Positions 42,792 through 51,953 of a DNA stretch of 64,000 nt are shown here, piece after piece. A program made the position numbers and the translations under genes. The stretch comes from Flexibacter flexilis DSM 6793 (GTDB lineage Bacteria; Bacteroidota; Bacteroidia; Cytophagales; Flexibacteraceae), in NCBI RefSeq assembly GCF_900112255.1, contig NZ_FOLE01000001.1:682001-746000 (forward strand). The letters are read 5' to 3'. Positions within the stretch are counted from its first letter, which is position 1; each line of letters opens with the position of its first letter. The notes under the pieces were generated by a model. The model saw only the letters and a program-made list of their open reading frames with translations, did not search any database and was not told where the DNA came from.

Positions 42792-44462
42792 TTAAACATT
42801 TTCGGCCAAGTGCTCTTGCACAATAGCCCGAATGACTTTTTTATCAATTTTTCCAACCGACGTTTTGGGCAATACCTCCACAAAAATAACTTTGTCAGGA
42901 ATAGCCCATTTGTTTATATGTCCGTTGGCTACAAACTGTTGCATCGAAAATTTAATGTCTTCGGCGGTAGCCGCAAAACCTTTTTTCAGCACTATCATTG
43001 CGTGCGGACGTTCGCCCCATTGCGCATCTGGCAAACCCACTACGGCCACTTCTTGTACGGCTTGGTGCTGACCAATAATATTTTCTAAATCAATAGAAGA
43101 AGCCCATTCGCCTCCCGTTTTGATTACGTCTTTGAGGCGATCCGAAATTTTCAAGAAATTAGAACCGTTCATCGTAGCCACGTCGCCCGTATGCAACCAA
43201 CCGCCATGCCACAAGTTTTCGCTTTGCTCTGGCTCGCCGTAATAACCTTGCGTCAGCCAAGGCGTACGCGCAACCACTTCTCCTACGGCCTCATCATCGT
43301 GCGTAACTTCTTTGCCGTACTCATCAATCACGCGCACGTCTGCAAGTGGAATAGGCAAACCTGTGCGCACACGTGCGGCCACTTGCCAATCTACATCTTC
43401 GATATTTTTTTCTGTTGGACTAATGTACGAAATCGTAAGCACGGGGCAAGTTTCGGACATTCCGTAACCTGTCAGAATATCAATTTTGCGTTCTACTGCC
43501 GCTTTCGCCAAGGCTTTGGGCAAAGCCGAACCGCCAATAATTACTTTCCATGACGACAAATCCATTTCGGCAGTGGCTGGGTGGCCAATCAGCATTTGTA
43601 AAATAGTCGGCACGCAGTGCGAAAATGTTGGCTGGTGCTTAATGAAAAGTTGCAGAGCGATGGCAGGTTCAAATTTACCTACATACACTTGCTTCATACA
43701 CGTCATGGTTGCCAAAAACGGAAATCCCCATGCGTGAACGTGGAAAAACGGCGTAAGTGGCATATAAACATCCGAGTTACTCAAACGACCAGAACGGTCG
43801 ATGTAACCAAAATTTGTGGCCAGTGCAAAAGTATGCAGCACAATTTGGCGATGCGTAAAAAACACGCCTTTCGGGTTGCCTGTCGTGCCTGTGGTATAAA
43901 AAGTAGTGGCTACGGCATCTTCGTCAAAGTCGTCAAACTCAAATTGGTCGGGAGCAGCCGCCAACAGTTCTTCGTATTCGCCAGCCACAGGCAATAATGA
44001 ATTTTCGGGCATGGCTGCACCGTCGGTGGCCACAATAATTTGTTTTACGGTCTTGATTTTATCCCCAAAACTATTGAGCAAGGGCACAAAGTCGGCGTGC
44101 GTAATGATAACGACGTCTTCGGCATGATTGATCGTATAAAGAATTTGTTCGGGAGAAAGTCGCCAGTTAAGCGTATGAATAATGTTGCCCGTCATGGGAA
44201 TTGTAAAAAATCCTTCCAAATAACGGTGGCTATCATAATCCAGAATCGCAACGGTTTGGCCGCCATCAAGTCCCAAACTATACAAAACGTTGGCCAGCTT
44301 GCGCACGCGGCGATTTAGCTCAAAATAATCCATTGCAAATTTGTCTTGGTAATGGATTTGGCGTGTAGGTTCGAGCTTGGTAGAATAATCTAACAAACGT
44401 TTGATTAGTAACGGATATTTAAAGGCATTTGCTGCGATAGGCATTTTTTTGATTCGTGTCAT
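42792..44462 (-). CDS. Long-chain fatty-acid-CoA ligase family (AMP-binding) protein
   Basis: ATP-dependent acyl-CoA ligase of 556 aa, activating a carboxylic acid through an adenylate. Motifs in order: P-loop TTFYTTGTTGNPKGVFFTH, the A5 motif TGYGMSETCPV, HTGDVATM, KISDRLKDVIKTGGEWASS (A8) and the catalytic Lys in LPKTSVGKIDKK near the C-terminus. The start is the ATG at 44462; a second ATG lies six codons on. The medium-length, LC-FACS/DmdB-like sequence suggests fatty or methylthio-acid substrates, not settled here. Confidence 0.93.
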   Translation of the reverse strand: MTRIKKMPIAANAFKYPLLIKRLLDYSTKLEPTRQIHYQDKFAMDYFELNRRVRKLANVLYSLGLDGGQTVAILDYDSHRYLEGFFTIPMTGNIIHTLNWRLSPEQILYTINHAEDVVIITHADFVPLLNSFGDKIKTVKQIIVATDGAAMPENSLLPVAGEYEELLAAAPDQFEFDDFDEDAVATTFYTTGTTGNPKGVFFTHRQIVLHTFALATNFGYIDRSGRLSNSDVYMPLTPFFHVHAWGFPFLATMTCMKQVYVGKFEPAIALQLFIKHQPTFSHCVPTILQMLIGHPATAEMDLSSWKVIIGGSALPKALAKAAVERKIDILTGYGMSETCPVLTISYISPTEKNIEDVDWQVAARVRTGLPIPLADVRVIDEYGKEVTHDDEAVGEVVARTPWLTQGYYGEPEQSENLWHGGWLHTGDVATMNGSNFLKISDRLKDVIKTGGEWASSIDLENIIGQHQAVQEVAVVGLPDAQWGERPHAMIVLKKGFAATAEDIKFSMQQFVANGHINKWAIPDKVIFVEVLPKTSVGKIDKKVIRAIVQEHLAENV

Positions 44463-44721
44463 GGCGATTCTTATAGATAATTAATAGAAGAAATATACAA
44501 TGAATATCGGCTAATTTAAGCTATTTTTACCAAATAATACAATATATAAACATACATTAACCCTGTATAATGTATGCATAAGCAGCTTAATACAGAATTT
44601 TATATTCAATATATCCATACCGTTACTTACTTTTTCGGTAGATATTTTAAGAAAAACGGCGTATAATTGTTCTTTTTGTTAATAGTAAATTAGAATTATT
44701 AGATAAATTGCAATAAGGGTT

Positions 44722-45348
44722 TTGGCAAAGAAGAAGAAATATTATGTAGTGCTAAAAGGCCGCGTTACGGGGATTTTTGACAACTGGGACGACTGCAAGG
44801 CACAAGTAGAAAATTTTACGGGAGCGCAATACAAATCTTTTGAGAGTTGGGACGCGGCCAAGCAAGCCTCGCGACTGGGGTATTTTCCTGCCGCAGCCAC
44901 GCAGCAAGCCGCCCAACAAGCCAAAATCGCGGCGGCAGACTTCGACAGAGTGAGCATTGCCGTAGATGCGGCGTGCAGCGGCAACCCCGGCCTGATGGAA
45001 TACAGAGGCGTGGACAACCAGACTGGCGAACAGATTTTTCATGCGGGGCCTTTTGCCAACGGCACAAACAACATCGGCGAGTTTCTGGCCTTAGTGCATG
45101 GCTTGGCCTACCTCAAACAACGCAACAGCGATTTGCCGATTTATTCGGACTCGCGTAATGCCATCGGCTGGCTGCATCAGCGCAAAGTAAAAACCACTTT
45201 GCCGCGCAATGCCAAAACCGAAAAAATTTGGCAACTCATTGACCGCGCCTTGTTTTGGCTCGAAAACAATCGCTATTCGAACCGTATTTTGAAATGGGAA
45301 ACCGAACAATGGGGCGAAAATCCTGCTGACTTTGGGCGAAAAAAATAA
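44722..45348 (+). CDS. RNase H with N-terminal viroplasmin domain, TTG start
   Basis: Ribonuclease HI-like enzyme of 208 aa that cuts RNA in RNA-DNA hybrids. The first 50 residues AKKKKYYVVLKGRVTGIFDNWDDCK form the caulimovirus viroplasmin/RNase-HI N-terminal hybrid-binding domain. The catalytic acidic residues lie in VAVDAACSGNPG-like SIAVDAACSGNPG, NIGEFLALVHGLAYL, PIYSDSRNAIGW and near the C-terminus in GENPADFGRKK. The start is TTG at 44722: AKKKKYY is the normal family start and no ATG is near. Alone on this strand. Confidence 0.9.
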   Translation: MAKKKKYYVVLKGRVTGIFDNWDDCKAQVENFTGAQYKSFESWDAAKQASRLGYFPAAATQQAAQQAKIAAADFDRVSIAVDAACSGNPGLMEYRGVDNQTGEQIFHAGPFANGTNNIGEFLALVHGLAYLKQRNSDLPIYSDSRNAIGWLHQRKVKTTLPRNAKTEKIWQLIDRALFWLENNRYSNRILKWETEQWGENPADFGRKK

Positions 45349-45349
45349 A

Positions 45350-45374
45350 AGATACGCACGGGTTGTGCGTATCT
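45350..45374. repeat. Dispersed palindrome / terminator copy 2
   Basis: AGATACGCAC (45350-45359) / GTGCGTATCT (45365-45374), loop GGGTT. Same arms as in the long palindrome at 16276-16316. It lies between the convergent RNase H and LolD genes and probably also terminates transcription. Confidence 0.75.
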
Positions 45375-45393
45375 ACAGAAATATATCTTACAA

Positions 45394-46071
45394 CTAATTC
45401 GTACTCACTACGATGCCGTCTTTGAGTGTGATGCGGCGGTCTGTTTTGGCTGCTATGTCGTTGTCGTGCGTAACGATGACGATGGTTTGTTTGAAATTGG
45501 TTTTTAATTCCTGAAAAATCTCAAATACCATTTTGCTGTTTTGCGAGTCCAAGTTCCCCGTCGGTTCGTCGCCAAACAAAATCTTAGGGTCGTTGATAAG
45601 CGCGCGCGCAATGGCTACGCGTTGTTGCTGGCCGCCAGAAAGTTGGCTGGCTTTTTTGTCGGCGTGGACTTTCAGGCCGAGCATATCGAGCTTTTGCAAG
45701 GCACGTTCGCGAATCTCTTCTTGGCTGTATTTGCCCAACTTGAGGGCTGGCAAAGAAACGTTTTCGGCCACCGTAAATTCGGGAAGCAAATAATGAAATT
45801 GAAAAACAAAGCCAATTTCTTTGTTACGAAAAGAAGCCAACTGGTTTTTATTCAATGATTTAAGATTAGTTCCGTTTACGAGGATTTGGCCGCCGTAATT
45901 GGTATCCAACGTAGAAAGCACGTACAACAACGTAGATTTTCCGCTACCTGATTGGCCAATAATGGAAACAAACTCGCCTGTTTCGATGCTAATGTTAATG
46001 TCGTTGAGTACTTTGAACTCCTCTGCCCCTTTAAAAATTTTTTCGAGGTTGATCGTCTGAATAATTGGCAT
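45394..46071 (-). CDS. LolD-type ABC transporter ATPase
   Basis: ABC ATPase of 225 aa in the LolD/MacB class. Walker [11 protein letters not shown]-loop [16 protein letters not shown], signature [15 protein letters not shown], Walker [14 protein letters not shown] and H-loop VIVTHDN. No permease is adjacent; the FtsX-like permease at 29.1 kb may be its partner. In Gram-negatives the class moves lipoproteins or exports substrates. Confidence 0.92.
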   Translation of the reverse strand: MPIIQTINLEKIFKGAEEFKVLNDINISIETGEFVSIIGQSGSGKSTLLYVLSTLDTNYGGQILVNGTNLKSLNKNQLASFRNKEIGFVFQFHYLLPEFTVAENVSLPALKLGKYSQEEIRERALQKLDMLGLKVHADKKASQLSGGQQQRVAIARALINDPKILFGDEPTGNLDSQNSKMVFEIFQELKTNFKQTIVIVTHDNDIAAKTDRRITLKDGIVVSTN

Positions 46072-46227
46072 AATAAAAATGTCTTTCGTAAGTCAAGAAA
46101 GCCTGCAAAAGTAACAAAGCTACGTTTAAAAGCCGTGTTTTGGGCATTTTTTTTGATAAAATAAAAGACAGCACAAAGTATAAAAGACGACAAAAGTATG
46201 AGGTGTGGAGAGGCGCGGGGTTGGGGA

Positions 46228-46300
46228 AGATTTCACACCTACGGCGTTAAGGTGTTGGCATTTCATTTTTCTACCAAGATTTCAATCCTCACAGATTTGT
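46228..46300. repeat. Dispersed palindromic repeat (copy 3)
   Basis: GATTTCACACCTACGGCGTT (46229-46248) and CTACCAAGATTTCAATCCTC (46271-46290) match motifs of the clusters at 12.75 and 26.64 kb. Confidence 0.65.
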
Positions 46301-46333
46301 TAGAACCTACATACATAACTTGGTATCTCCTCC

Positions 46334-46357
46334 ATGGTTTGTGTCTTCACAAACCAT
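46334..46357. repeat. Perfect 10-bp hairpin
   Basis: ATGGTTTGTG / CACAAACCAT with loop TCTT, followed by an A-rich run. Probably a structural element; a terminator for the minus-strand GH30 transcript is another option. Confidence 0.6.
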
Positions 46358-46411
46358 AAAAAACAACAAAAATATGTGGTCTGTGAGGACAATGGCCACC
46401 ATATAAAATAA

Positions 46412-46440
46412 AAACCCTACCACCAGCAGCAGTAGGGTTT
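46412..46440 (-). terminator. Terminator of the GH30 gene
   Basis: AAACCCTAC (46412-46420) / GTAGGGTTT (46432-46440), loop of 11. On the minus strand it is followed by TTTTTATTTTA. Confidence 0.75.
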
Positions 46441-46526
46441 CTCCCTTTTCCTATTTGGAGTTACGATGCGTTAAATCATGCTATCACTAAAACCAAATTA
46501 ACCTATAAAAAACACACTCAAACAAT

Positions 46527-47984
46527 TTATTTCCACGTCAGTGTAGTTACTCCATTAGCTGGTAACACGTAGCGGAAAGTTCTTGCCCCAGACTTAAAGT
46601 TTACGGCTTTGTCGGCATTGCCTTTATTCAAGGCCACGACTACTTTAGAGCCATCAGGGTTTACAAATGCTAAATATTTTATATTTGAATCAGTAAGGCC
46701 TTCGCTGGATACGCGGTACGCACCTGGGCGAATAAATTTAGCCGTATGACCCAACAAATAATACTCTACGTTGCGAATAATTTTGCCATTGCCCGACGAA
46801 GGAATCGTAATGACTCCGCGACAATCGCCACAACCTTTATTCTTCGGACCGTGATTTTCGTCCAAAGCCAAATTCCAGTAAATCACTGACTTAGACCAAT
46901 TTTTCATTGTACCCAAAAGCACTTTTTCCATGTGCCACATCAGGTTTCCCGAAAAATCTGGCGACCAATCGCCACCCGAAATCTCCGTGAAATACAAGCC
47001 TTTTTCAGGATAAGCATTATGCACGGTACTCATGGCCTCAGGCTCTCCGCCGTAGCCGTGAAAAGCCGAACCAGCCACATATTGCGCCGCGTCTGGGTCT
47101 TGGAGAATCGTCATTGGGTATTCTGGTTTGTCCCAGTTGTGATCCCACGTCAGGATTTTGGTCGTGATATTTTGGTTCACAAACGTTGGCCCCAAGTTAT
47201 TTTTGATAAAGTCGCGTTGTTGCTCTGCCGACATAATCATACTCATATAACCCGCGTCGCGGTTTTGCGGCTCGTTCTCAATAGTAATGGCATGAAGCGG
47301 CAAGCCTTCCGCCTCCATCGTCTTTACGTATTTGGCCAAATAGTTGGCAAAAGCCTGATAATGTTCGGTTTTCACCTCACCTTGAATGAAACTATTGTTA
47401 GTTTTCATCCAAGCGGGTGGGCTCCACGGCGAACCCATCATTTTTACTTCAGAAGAAACAGCCTTTACTTTTTTGAGCATCGGCAACAAGTCTGTTTGTT
47501 CCTCTGCCATCGAAAATTGTTGCTGATTCGGATCAGTTTGTCCCTCTTGCAAATCGTTATAAGAAAAATCTTTAAGCGAAAAATCTGAAGCTCCAATCGT
47601 GAGGCGCAAATAACTAATACCAATGCCATTGGTCGTAAAAAGCTCCTTCATGATGGCATCGCGTTGGGCTGTTGTTAATTTTTTGCTAAACAAATACGCC
47701 GAAGAACCCGTCATGGCCGCGCCGATTCCGTCGATTTGTTGGAAATGTTGGGCGGTATCAATGGTTACAAAATCACCTGTCAGATTTTTAGCAAAGCCAA
47801 TATCACTGCGCTTCTTCAATAGCTCGCTTTGATTGCCAGTCGTTACCCATACCGAAACCGTTGGTTCTGTTTTGGTTGGTTCTACGACAGCAGTAGGGCT
47901 ATCTCCTCCTTTTTTGCAAGCCGTCGCCGAAGTCAGGAAAGCGGCTATCGCCAAAGCCGATAAGCATACATTTTTCATTTTCAT
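46527..47984 (-). CDS. Glycoside hydrolase family 30 lipoprotein
   Basis: Secreted beta-glycosidase of 485 aa. Lipoprotein-like signal MKMKNVCLSALAIAAFLTSATAC (Cys23). The TIM barrel shows the acid/base Glu in AITIENEPQ and the nucleophile Glu in LYFTEISGGDW; QQIDGIGAAMTGSSAYL is the typical GH30 start. The C-terminal beta domain ends with FRYVLPANGVTTLTWK. GH30 with GH3 and SusC/D in one cluster points to a beta-glucan, such as beta-1,6-glucan, as known in Bacteroides loci. The substrate is inferred only. Confidence 0.9.
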   Translation of the reverse strand: MKMKNVCLSALAIAAFLTSATACKKGGDSPTAVVEPTKTEPTVSVWVTTGNQSELLKKRSDIGFAKNLTGDFVTIDTAQHFQQIDGIGAAMTGSSAYLFSKKLTTAQRDAIMKELFTTNGIGISYLRLTIGASDFSLKDFSYNDLQEGQTDPNQQQFSMAEEQTDLLPMLKKVKAVSSEVKMMGSPWSPPAWMKTNNSFIQGEVKTEHYQAFANYLAKYVKTMEAEGLPLHAITIENEPQNRDAGYMSMIMSAEQQRDFIKNNLGPTFVNQNITTKILTWDHNWDKPEYPMTILQDPDAAQYVAGSAFHGYGGEPEAMSTVHNAYPEKGLYFTEISGGDWSPDFSGNLMWHMEKVLLGTMKNWSKSVIYWNLALDENHGPKNKGCGDCRGVITIPSSGNGKIIRNVEYYLLGHTAKFIRPGAYRVSSEGLTDSNIKYLAFVNPDGSKVVVALNKGNADKAVNFKSGARTFRYVLPANGVTTLTWK

Positions 47985-48051
47985 TTCTGATTTAATTGTG
48001 GTGTTATTCGTTGCATTAGATACTTAACTATCGCAAGTATTTATATTTTAT

Positions 48052-50373
48052 TTATTCACAAACAAAAACTGCTTTTTGGTCAGCTACTTGTACTTCAAAG
48101 TCTCCTGCTTCTACGGTTGGTTTGAGGTCGAGGCCAATAAATGCCATTTCCGCAGGGCTTAGCGTAAAGGTTAGTTTGCGGGTTTCATTTGGTTTCAACG
48201 AAATTTTATCAAAACCTTTCAAACGCTTCACGTCTGGCGTAATGCTGGCCACTTTGTCGGACAAATACAGCAATACGGTTTCTTTGCCTTCGCGGGTGCC
48301 TGTGTTGGTTACGTCCACCGAAACGCTGAGGCTCTCTCCTACTTTCAATTTGTTTTTGCTCAATTGCAAGTTGCTGTATTTGAAAGTAGTATAGCTCAAA
48401 CCTGTGCCAAACTCGTATTGCGGATTGTAGTCGGCTTCGTAGTTGTACATACCTTCCGCTTTTTTCTGCTCTTCAGATGGCTTGTGGTAATACGTCGAAA
48501 CCGAATTTGGGTAACGAGGATAATTGTATGGTAATTTGCCCGAAGGATTCACATCACCAAACAAAATATCTGCGATGGCATCACCGCCAAAGTTGCCGGG
48601 CAAATAGGCTTGCACGATGGCTGGCACGCTTTGCTCAAAACGGCTAATCACACGCGGGCGGCCTTCGTTAAGTACCACCACGACAGGTTTTCCCGTAGCG
48701 GCGAGGCGTTGCACCAGCGTTGTTTGCAAGTCCGACAAATACAAGTCGTTAAGATCACCTGGTTTTTCGGTATAAGAATTTTCGCCCACACACACCACAA
48801 TCACATCCGATTGGGCGGCTTGCGCTACGGCTTCTTCAAGTTTGTCAGCAAATTCTTCGTAATAAGAACCCGTCATTTTGTAGCTCACGCCTGCGGCATA
48901 TTGCACGTTGGCTTTGCCTACTTCGTTCTGGATTGCTTCCAAAATAGTATTGTATTGGCCAGCGAAATCTTCTACTTTTTCGCCCTGCCACGAATACGAC
49001 CAACCGCCATTAAGCGTGCGCATCGAATTAGCATTTGGCCCTGTTACGAACACTTTTTTATTTTTAGCCAAAGGCAAAACGCCATTTTGGTTTTTAAGCA
49101 AAGTAATAGACTCGGCAGCAGTGTTATAAGCCGCTTGTTGGAAGGTTTTATCCGCGAATTTTGGATAATCCTTTTGCTTTTCTACGGCATTTTTGAACAA
49201 ACCTAACTGCTGTTTTGTACGCAAAACACGGCGTACGGCATCGTCTATGCGTTCTTGTTTTACTTTACCTTCTTTCACCAAAGCCACCAAATTATCGCAA
49301 AATACTTCGTATTGGTAGGCAATCATGGACATATCAATACCCGCATTTACAGCCAACATAATAGCTTCTTTGTCGTTGGCGGCAATATGATCGCGGCGGT
49401 AAAGGTTTTCAATATCGCCCCAGTCAGACACAACCAAGCCTTTGAAATTTAGCTCCTCTTTCAATAATTTGGTCAAAATCTGATAGTTGGCATGCGTCGG
49501 GATGTTATTGATAAGCCCCGAATTAATCATAATCGTAGCAGCTCCCGCTTCGATAGCCGCTTTAAAAGCTGGCAAATGATATTCGCGAAGCATTTGTTCG
49601 GACATATATGCAGGCGTGCGGTCTTTGCCCGAAGCAGGCGCAGAGTAAGCCAAGAAATGTTTGAGACAGGCTGCCACGTGTTTGGCATCAATTTCCCCAT
49701 TTTGGCCAAGTTGTCCTTGATAGCCTTTTACGGCTTCAAGTCCTAAAGCCGTACCCAAATACGGGTCTTCGCCGTAGCCTTCCCATTGGCGCGAAAAGCG
49801 TGGGTCTGCCCCCAAATCCAGCACGGGCGAAAAGTTCCAGCGGATGCCACTGGCGCGGGTTTCGTAGGCAGCAATTTCTGCACCTTCGCGCACCAAATTG
49901 CGGTTAAAAGTGGCCGCTTGGCCTATTTGTTGCGGGAAAAACGTAGCTCCCGCTGTATATGTAGTGCCGTGTATGGCGTCAATTCCGTAAATGATAGGTA
50001 TTTTGAGGCGTGCTTTTTTGGTGGCAACGGCCTGCATTTGATTGATAAGCTCGTGCCAAACTTGTGGCGTACGGGCGCGGTTGTTGGCGGTGTTGAGAAC
50101 AGAACCAACGTGATATTTGAGAATGGCTTTATTGAGTTCGGCAGTATCAAGCGCGAGCGGTTCAAAGCTCGAATAGCGGTCTTTTCCTTTGCCGATTACA
50201 TCCAAAGTGATTTGTGCCATTTGTCCTACTTTTTCTTGTAGGGTCATTTGGCTAATAAGTTTTTCGATTTGTGCGTCCTGCGCATTTTGTGCAAAAGCCG
50301 TTTGGGAAAGACAAAGCATTCCAAGGGCTAATGCTTGGGCAGTAGCTTTTATATTGAAAGATTGCAAATTCAT
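48052..50373 (-). CDS. Glycoside hydrolase family 3 beta-glucosidase
   Basis: Exported beta-glucosidase of 773 aa from the ATG at 50373 (MNLQSFNIKATAQALALGMLCLSQTAFAQ as signal peptide, cleavage near TAFAQ). The frame reaches further up to a GTG, rejected. N-terminal barrel: LTLQEKVGQMAQIT-like QMTLQEKVGQM, IIYGIDAIHGTTYT, and nucleophile region GLVVSDWGDI with Asp. The second domain (VIVVCVGENSYTEKPGDLNDLYLSDLQTTLV) and a C-terminal fibronectin-III-like domain (LSVSVDVTNTGTREGKETVLLYLSD) follow. Fits BglX-like enzymes. It sits between susD and GH30. Confidence 0.92.
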   Translation of the reverse strand: MNLQSFNIKATAQALALGMLCLSQTAFAQNAQDAQIEKLISQMTLQEKVGQMAQITLDVIGKGKDRYSSFEPLALDTAELNKAILKYHVGSVLNTANNRARTPQVWHELINQMQAVATKKARLKIPIIYGIDAIHGTTYTAGATFFPQQIGQAATFNRNLVREGAEIAAYETRASGIRWNFSPVLDLGADPRFSRQWEGYGEDPYLGTALGLEAVKGYQGQLGQNGEIDAKHVAACLKHFLAYSAPASGKDRTPAYMSEQMLREYHLPAFKAAIEAGAATIMINSGLINNIPTHANYQILTKLLKEELNFKGLVVSDWGDIENLYRRDHIAANDKEAIMLAVNAGIDMSMIAYQYEVFCDNLVALVKEGKVKQERIDDAVRRVLRTKQQLGLFKNAVEKQKDYPKFADKTFQQAAYNTAAESITLLKNQNGVLPLAKNKKVFVTGPNANSMRTLNGGWSYSWQGEKVEDFAGQYNTILEAIQNEVGKANVQYAAGVSYKMTGSYYEEFADKLEEAVAQAAQSDVIVVCVGENSYTEKPGDLNDLYLSDLQTTLVQRLAATGKPVVVVLNEGRPRVISRFEQSVPAIVQAYLPGNFGGDAIADILFGDVNPSGKLPYNYPRYPNSVSTYYHKPSEEQKKAEGMYNYEADYNPQYEFGTGLSYTTFKYSNLQLSKNKLKVGESLSVSVDVTNTGTREGKETVLLYLSDKVASITPDVKRLKGFDKISLKPNETRKLTFTLSPAEMAFIGLDLKPTVEAGDFEVQVADQKAVFVCE

Positions 50374-50397
50374 AGCGGGAATTATTGTTGTAAGAAA

Positions 50398-50437
50398 AAT
50401 GTGTGGGGCTATTAGATACGCCAACCAAAGCCCCACA
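50398..50437 (-). terminator. Hairpin between susD and the GH3 gene
   Basis: TGTGGGGCT (50402-50410) / AGCCCCACA (50429-50437). On the minus strand it is followed by CATTTTTC. It could lower enzyme expression relative to susCD. Confidence 0.7.
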
Positions 50438-50477
50438 ACATTTTTTAATTATTCAGGATTACTGAAATGGTTTTGGC

Positions 50478-51932
50478 TTAGTAGCCAGCATTTTGAGTTA
50501 AGTTAGCGTTCTTATCTCTTTCATTTTGTGGAATAGGCCACACCAATTTATTTTGGTTGATAACGTAATTAAGCGAATTACCGTTGCCGTCTTTAACCGC
50601 CTGCATTACAGGAATAGCGCGGCCAGTACGTATCAAATCAAACCAACGATGTCCTTCGAAAGCAAGCTCTAAACGACGTTCTTTTTCGATAGCCAAACGC
50701 ATATCAGATTGTGTTGTGGCTGTAGTTGGGTTCAATTTAGCACGGCTACGCACTTGATCTACGTAAGTAGCAGCAACAGAAGTATTTCCTAATTCGTTTT
50801 GGGCTTCCGCTTTTAACAATAATACATCAGCCAAACGGTACAAAATAGTGTTAGCAGTAGGCTGAACACGCATTTTGTTAAAGAATGGAAAATGCGCCAC
50901 AGACAAATATTTATCCACCCAATGTACATTATCAATATAAGTAATAGTTGATTTGGAGCGTACAGAATCTTGTTCGTCGATATACGCTTTAATCATATCA
51001 TTAGACGGGTTACAGAATCGTTTCCAGTCGGTACCAGTAAACATACCAACCCCCCAGTTTCCGCCAGTACTCCAATCCTCAAAGTTAAGTTCCCAGATAG
51101 CCTCTGACGAGTTTTCGTGAGCACCGTCCCATAAGTGATCGAAGGTAGAAACTAAGCTATAGCCTTGTGATATTACTTTATCAGTATATTCATTTACCTT
51201 AGCCCAGTTGCCTTGTGTGGCATATACCTTAGCCAACATCGTACAAACAGCACCATTAGAAACAAATTGTTTGTTGGCCTGTTGTGGTAAATTAGCGGTT
51301 TCAGCTTCCGTTAGATCTTTGAGAATCTGCGTATAAACTTGAGACGCTGGGGTGCGAGCAGGATAAAGCTTAGAAAGATTTTCTAGAGTAACAGCAGGCG
51401 TTTCGTCTATGATAAGTGGCACATCACCAAAAAGACGCACCAAATCGAAATAAGCTCTTGCACGGATCGTTTTTGCTTCTGCCAAAATTTGGTTTTTGCG
51501 CGTCTGATCCATTGTAATGTTAGGCACACGGCTTATCACGTTGTTACAACGCGCAACATGTCTGTACAAATACGACCAGTCGCGAGCCACCCAAGAGTTT
51601 GTGGCAGTTACTCTGTATTCGTCCCATTCAAAACCTGCTACGTTGTCAGCACCAACATAGGCGTTATCTGACTGAGAGTCCCCAATATTATAAAGATCAA
51701 GTACATAATATTCGCCCCCATCTGTTTTGAAGAATGAGTACGCTGAAGCCAAAGCTGTTTCGGCAGAAGAGCTATCTGTGATAGCCGAGCCGCTTGTACC
51801 TTGCCCACTTCCACCTACAGTTGTATTGGAAATTGGCTTAAGGTCAAGTTGGTCAGAGCAAGACGTGATAGAACCCGTCGCTAATGCTGCTGCCAAGAAA
51901 AGATATATTGAATTTTTGAAAGTCTTTTTCAT
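50478..51932 (-). CDS. SusD/RagB-family outer-membrane lipoprotein
   Basis: Glycan-binding surface lipoprotein of 484 aa that forms the lid of the SusC transporter. Lipobox ITSC (Cys25). Typical SusD segments: LASAYSFFKTDGGEYYVLDLY, FDLVRLFGDVPLI (the TPR-like core), AKVYATQGNWAKVNEYTDKVI and ERRLELAFEGHRWFDLIRTG near the C-terminus, with the ending WPIPQNERDKNANLTQNAGY. It follows susC directly (21 bases between stop and start). Confidence 0.96.
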   Translation of the reverse strand: MKKTFKNSIYLFLAAALATGSITSCSDQLDLKPISNTTVGGSGQGTSGSAITDSSSAETALASAYSFFKTDGGEYYVLDLYNIGDSQSDNAYVGADNVAGFEWDEYRVTATNSWVARDWSYLYRHVARCNNVISRVPNITMDQTRKNQILAEAKTIRARAYFDLVRLFGDVPLIIDETPAVTLENLSKLYPARTPASQVYTQILKDLTEAETANLPQQANKQFVSNGAVCTMLAKVYATQGNWAKVNEYTDKVISQGYSLVSTFDHLWDGAHENSSEAIWELNFEDWSTGGNWGVGMFTGTDWKRFCNPSNDMIKAYIDEQDSVRSKSTITYIDNVHWVDKYLSVAHFPFFNKMRVQPTANTILYRLADVLLLKAEAQNELGNTSVAATYVDQVRSRAKLNPTTATTQSDMRLAIEKERRLELAFEGHRWFDLIRTGRAIPVMQAVKDGNGNSLNYVINQNKLVWPIPQNERDKNANLTQNAGY

Positions 51933-51953
51933 AATCGTCTGAGATTGTCTTGA

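Larger units (their letters stand above)
46072..46526. other. Structured intergenic region between LolD and GH30 genes
   Basis: 455 bases with several inverted repeats: the repeat copy at 46228-46300, a perfect hairpin ATGGTTTGTG-tctt-CACAAACCAT (46334-46357), a long-range pair CCTCACAGA (46287-46295) / TCTGTGAGG (46380-46388) and a terminator. No open reading frame of note. It may also encode a structured RNA. Confidence 0.6.

Noticed and set aside
46334-46357. Possible riboswitch or small RNA
   Set aside because: Only a simple hairpin is visible and no known riboswitch consensus could be matched. Kept as a repeat only.
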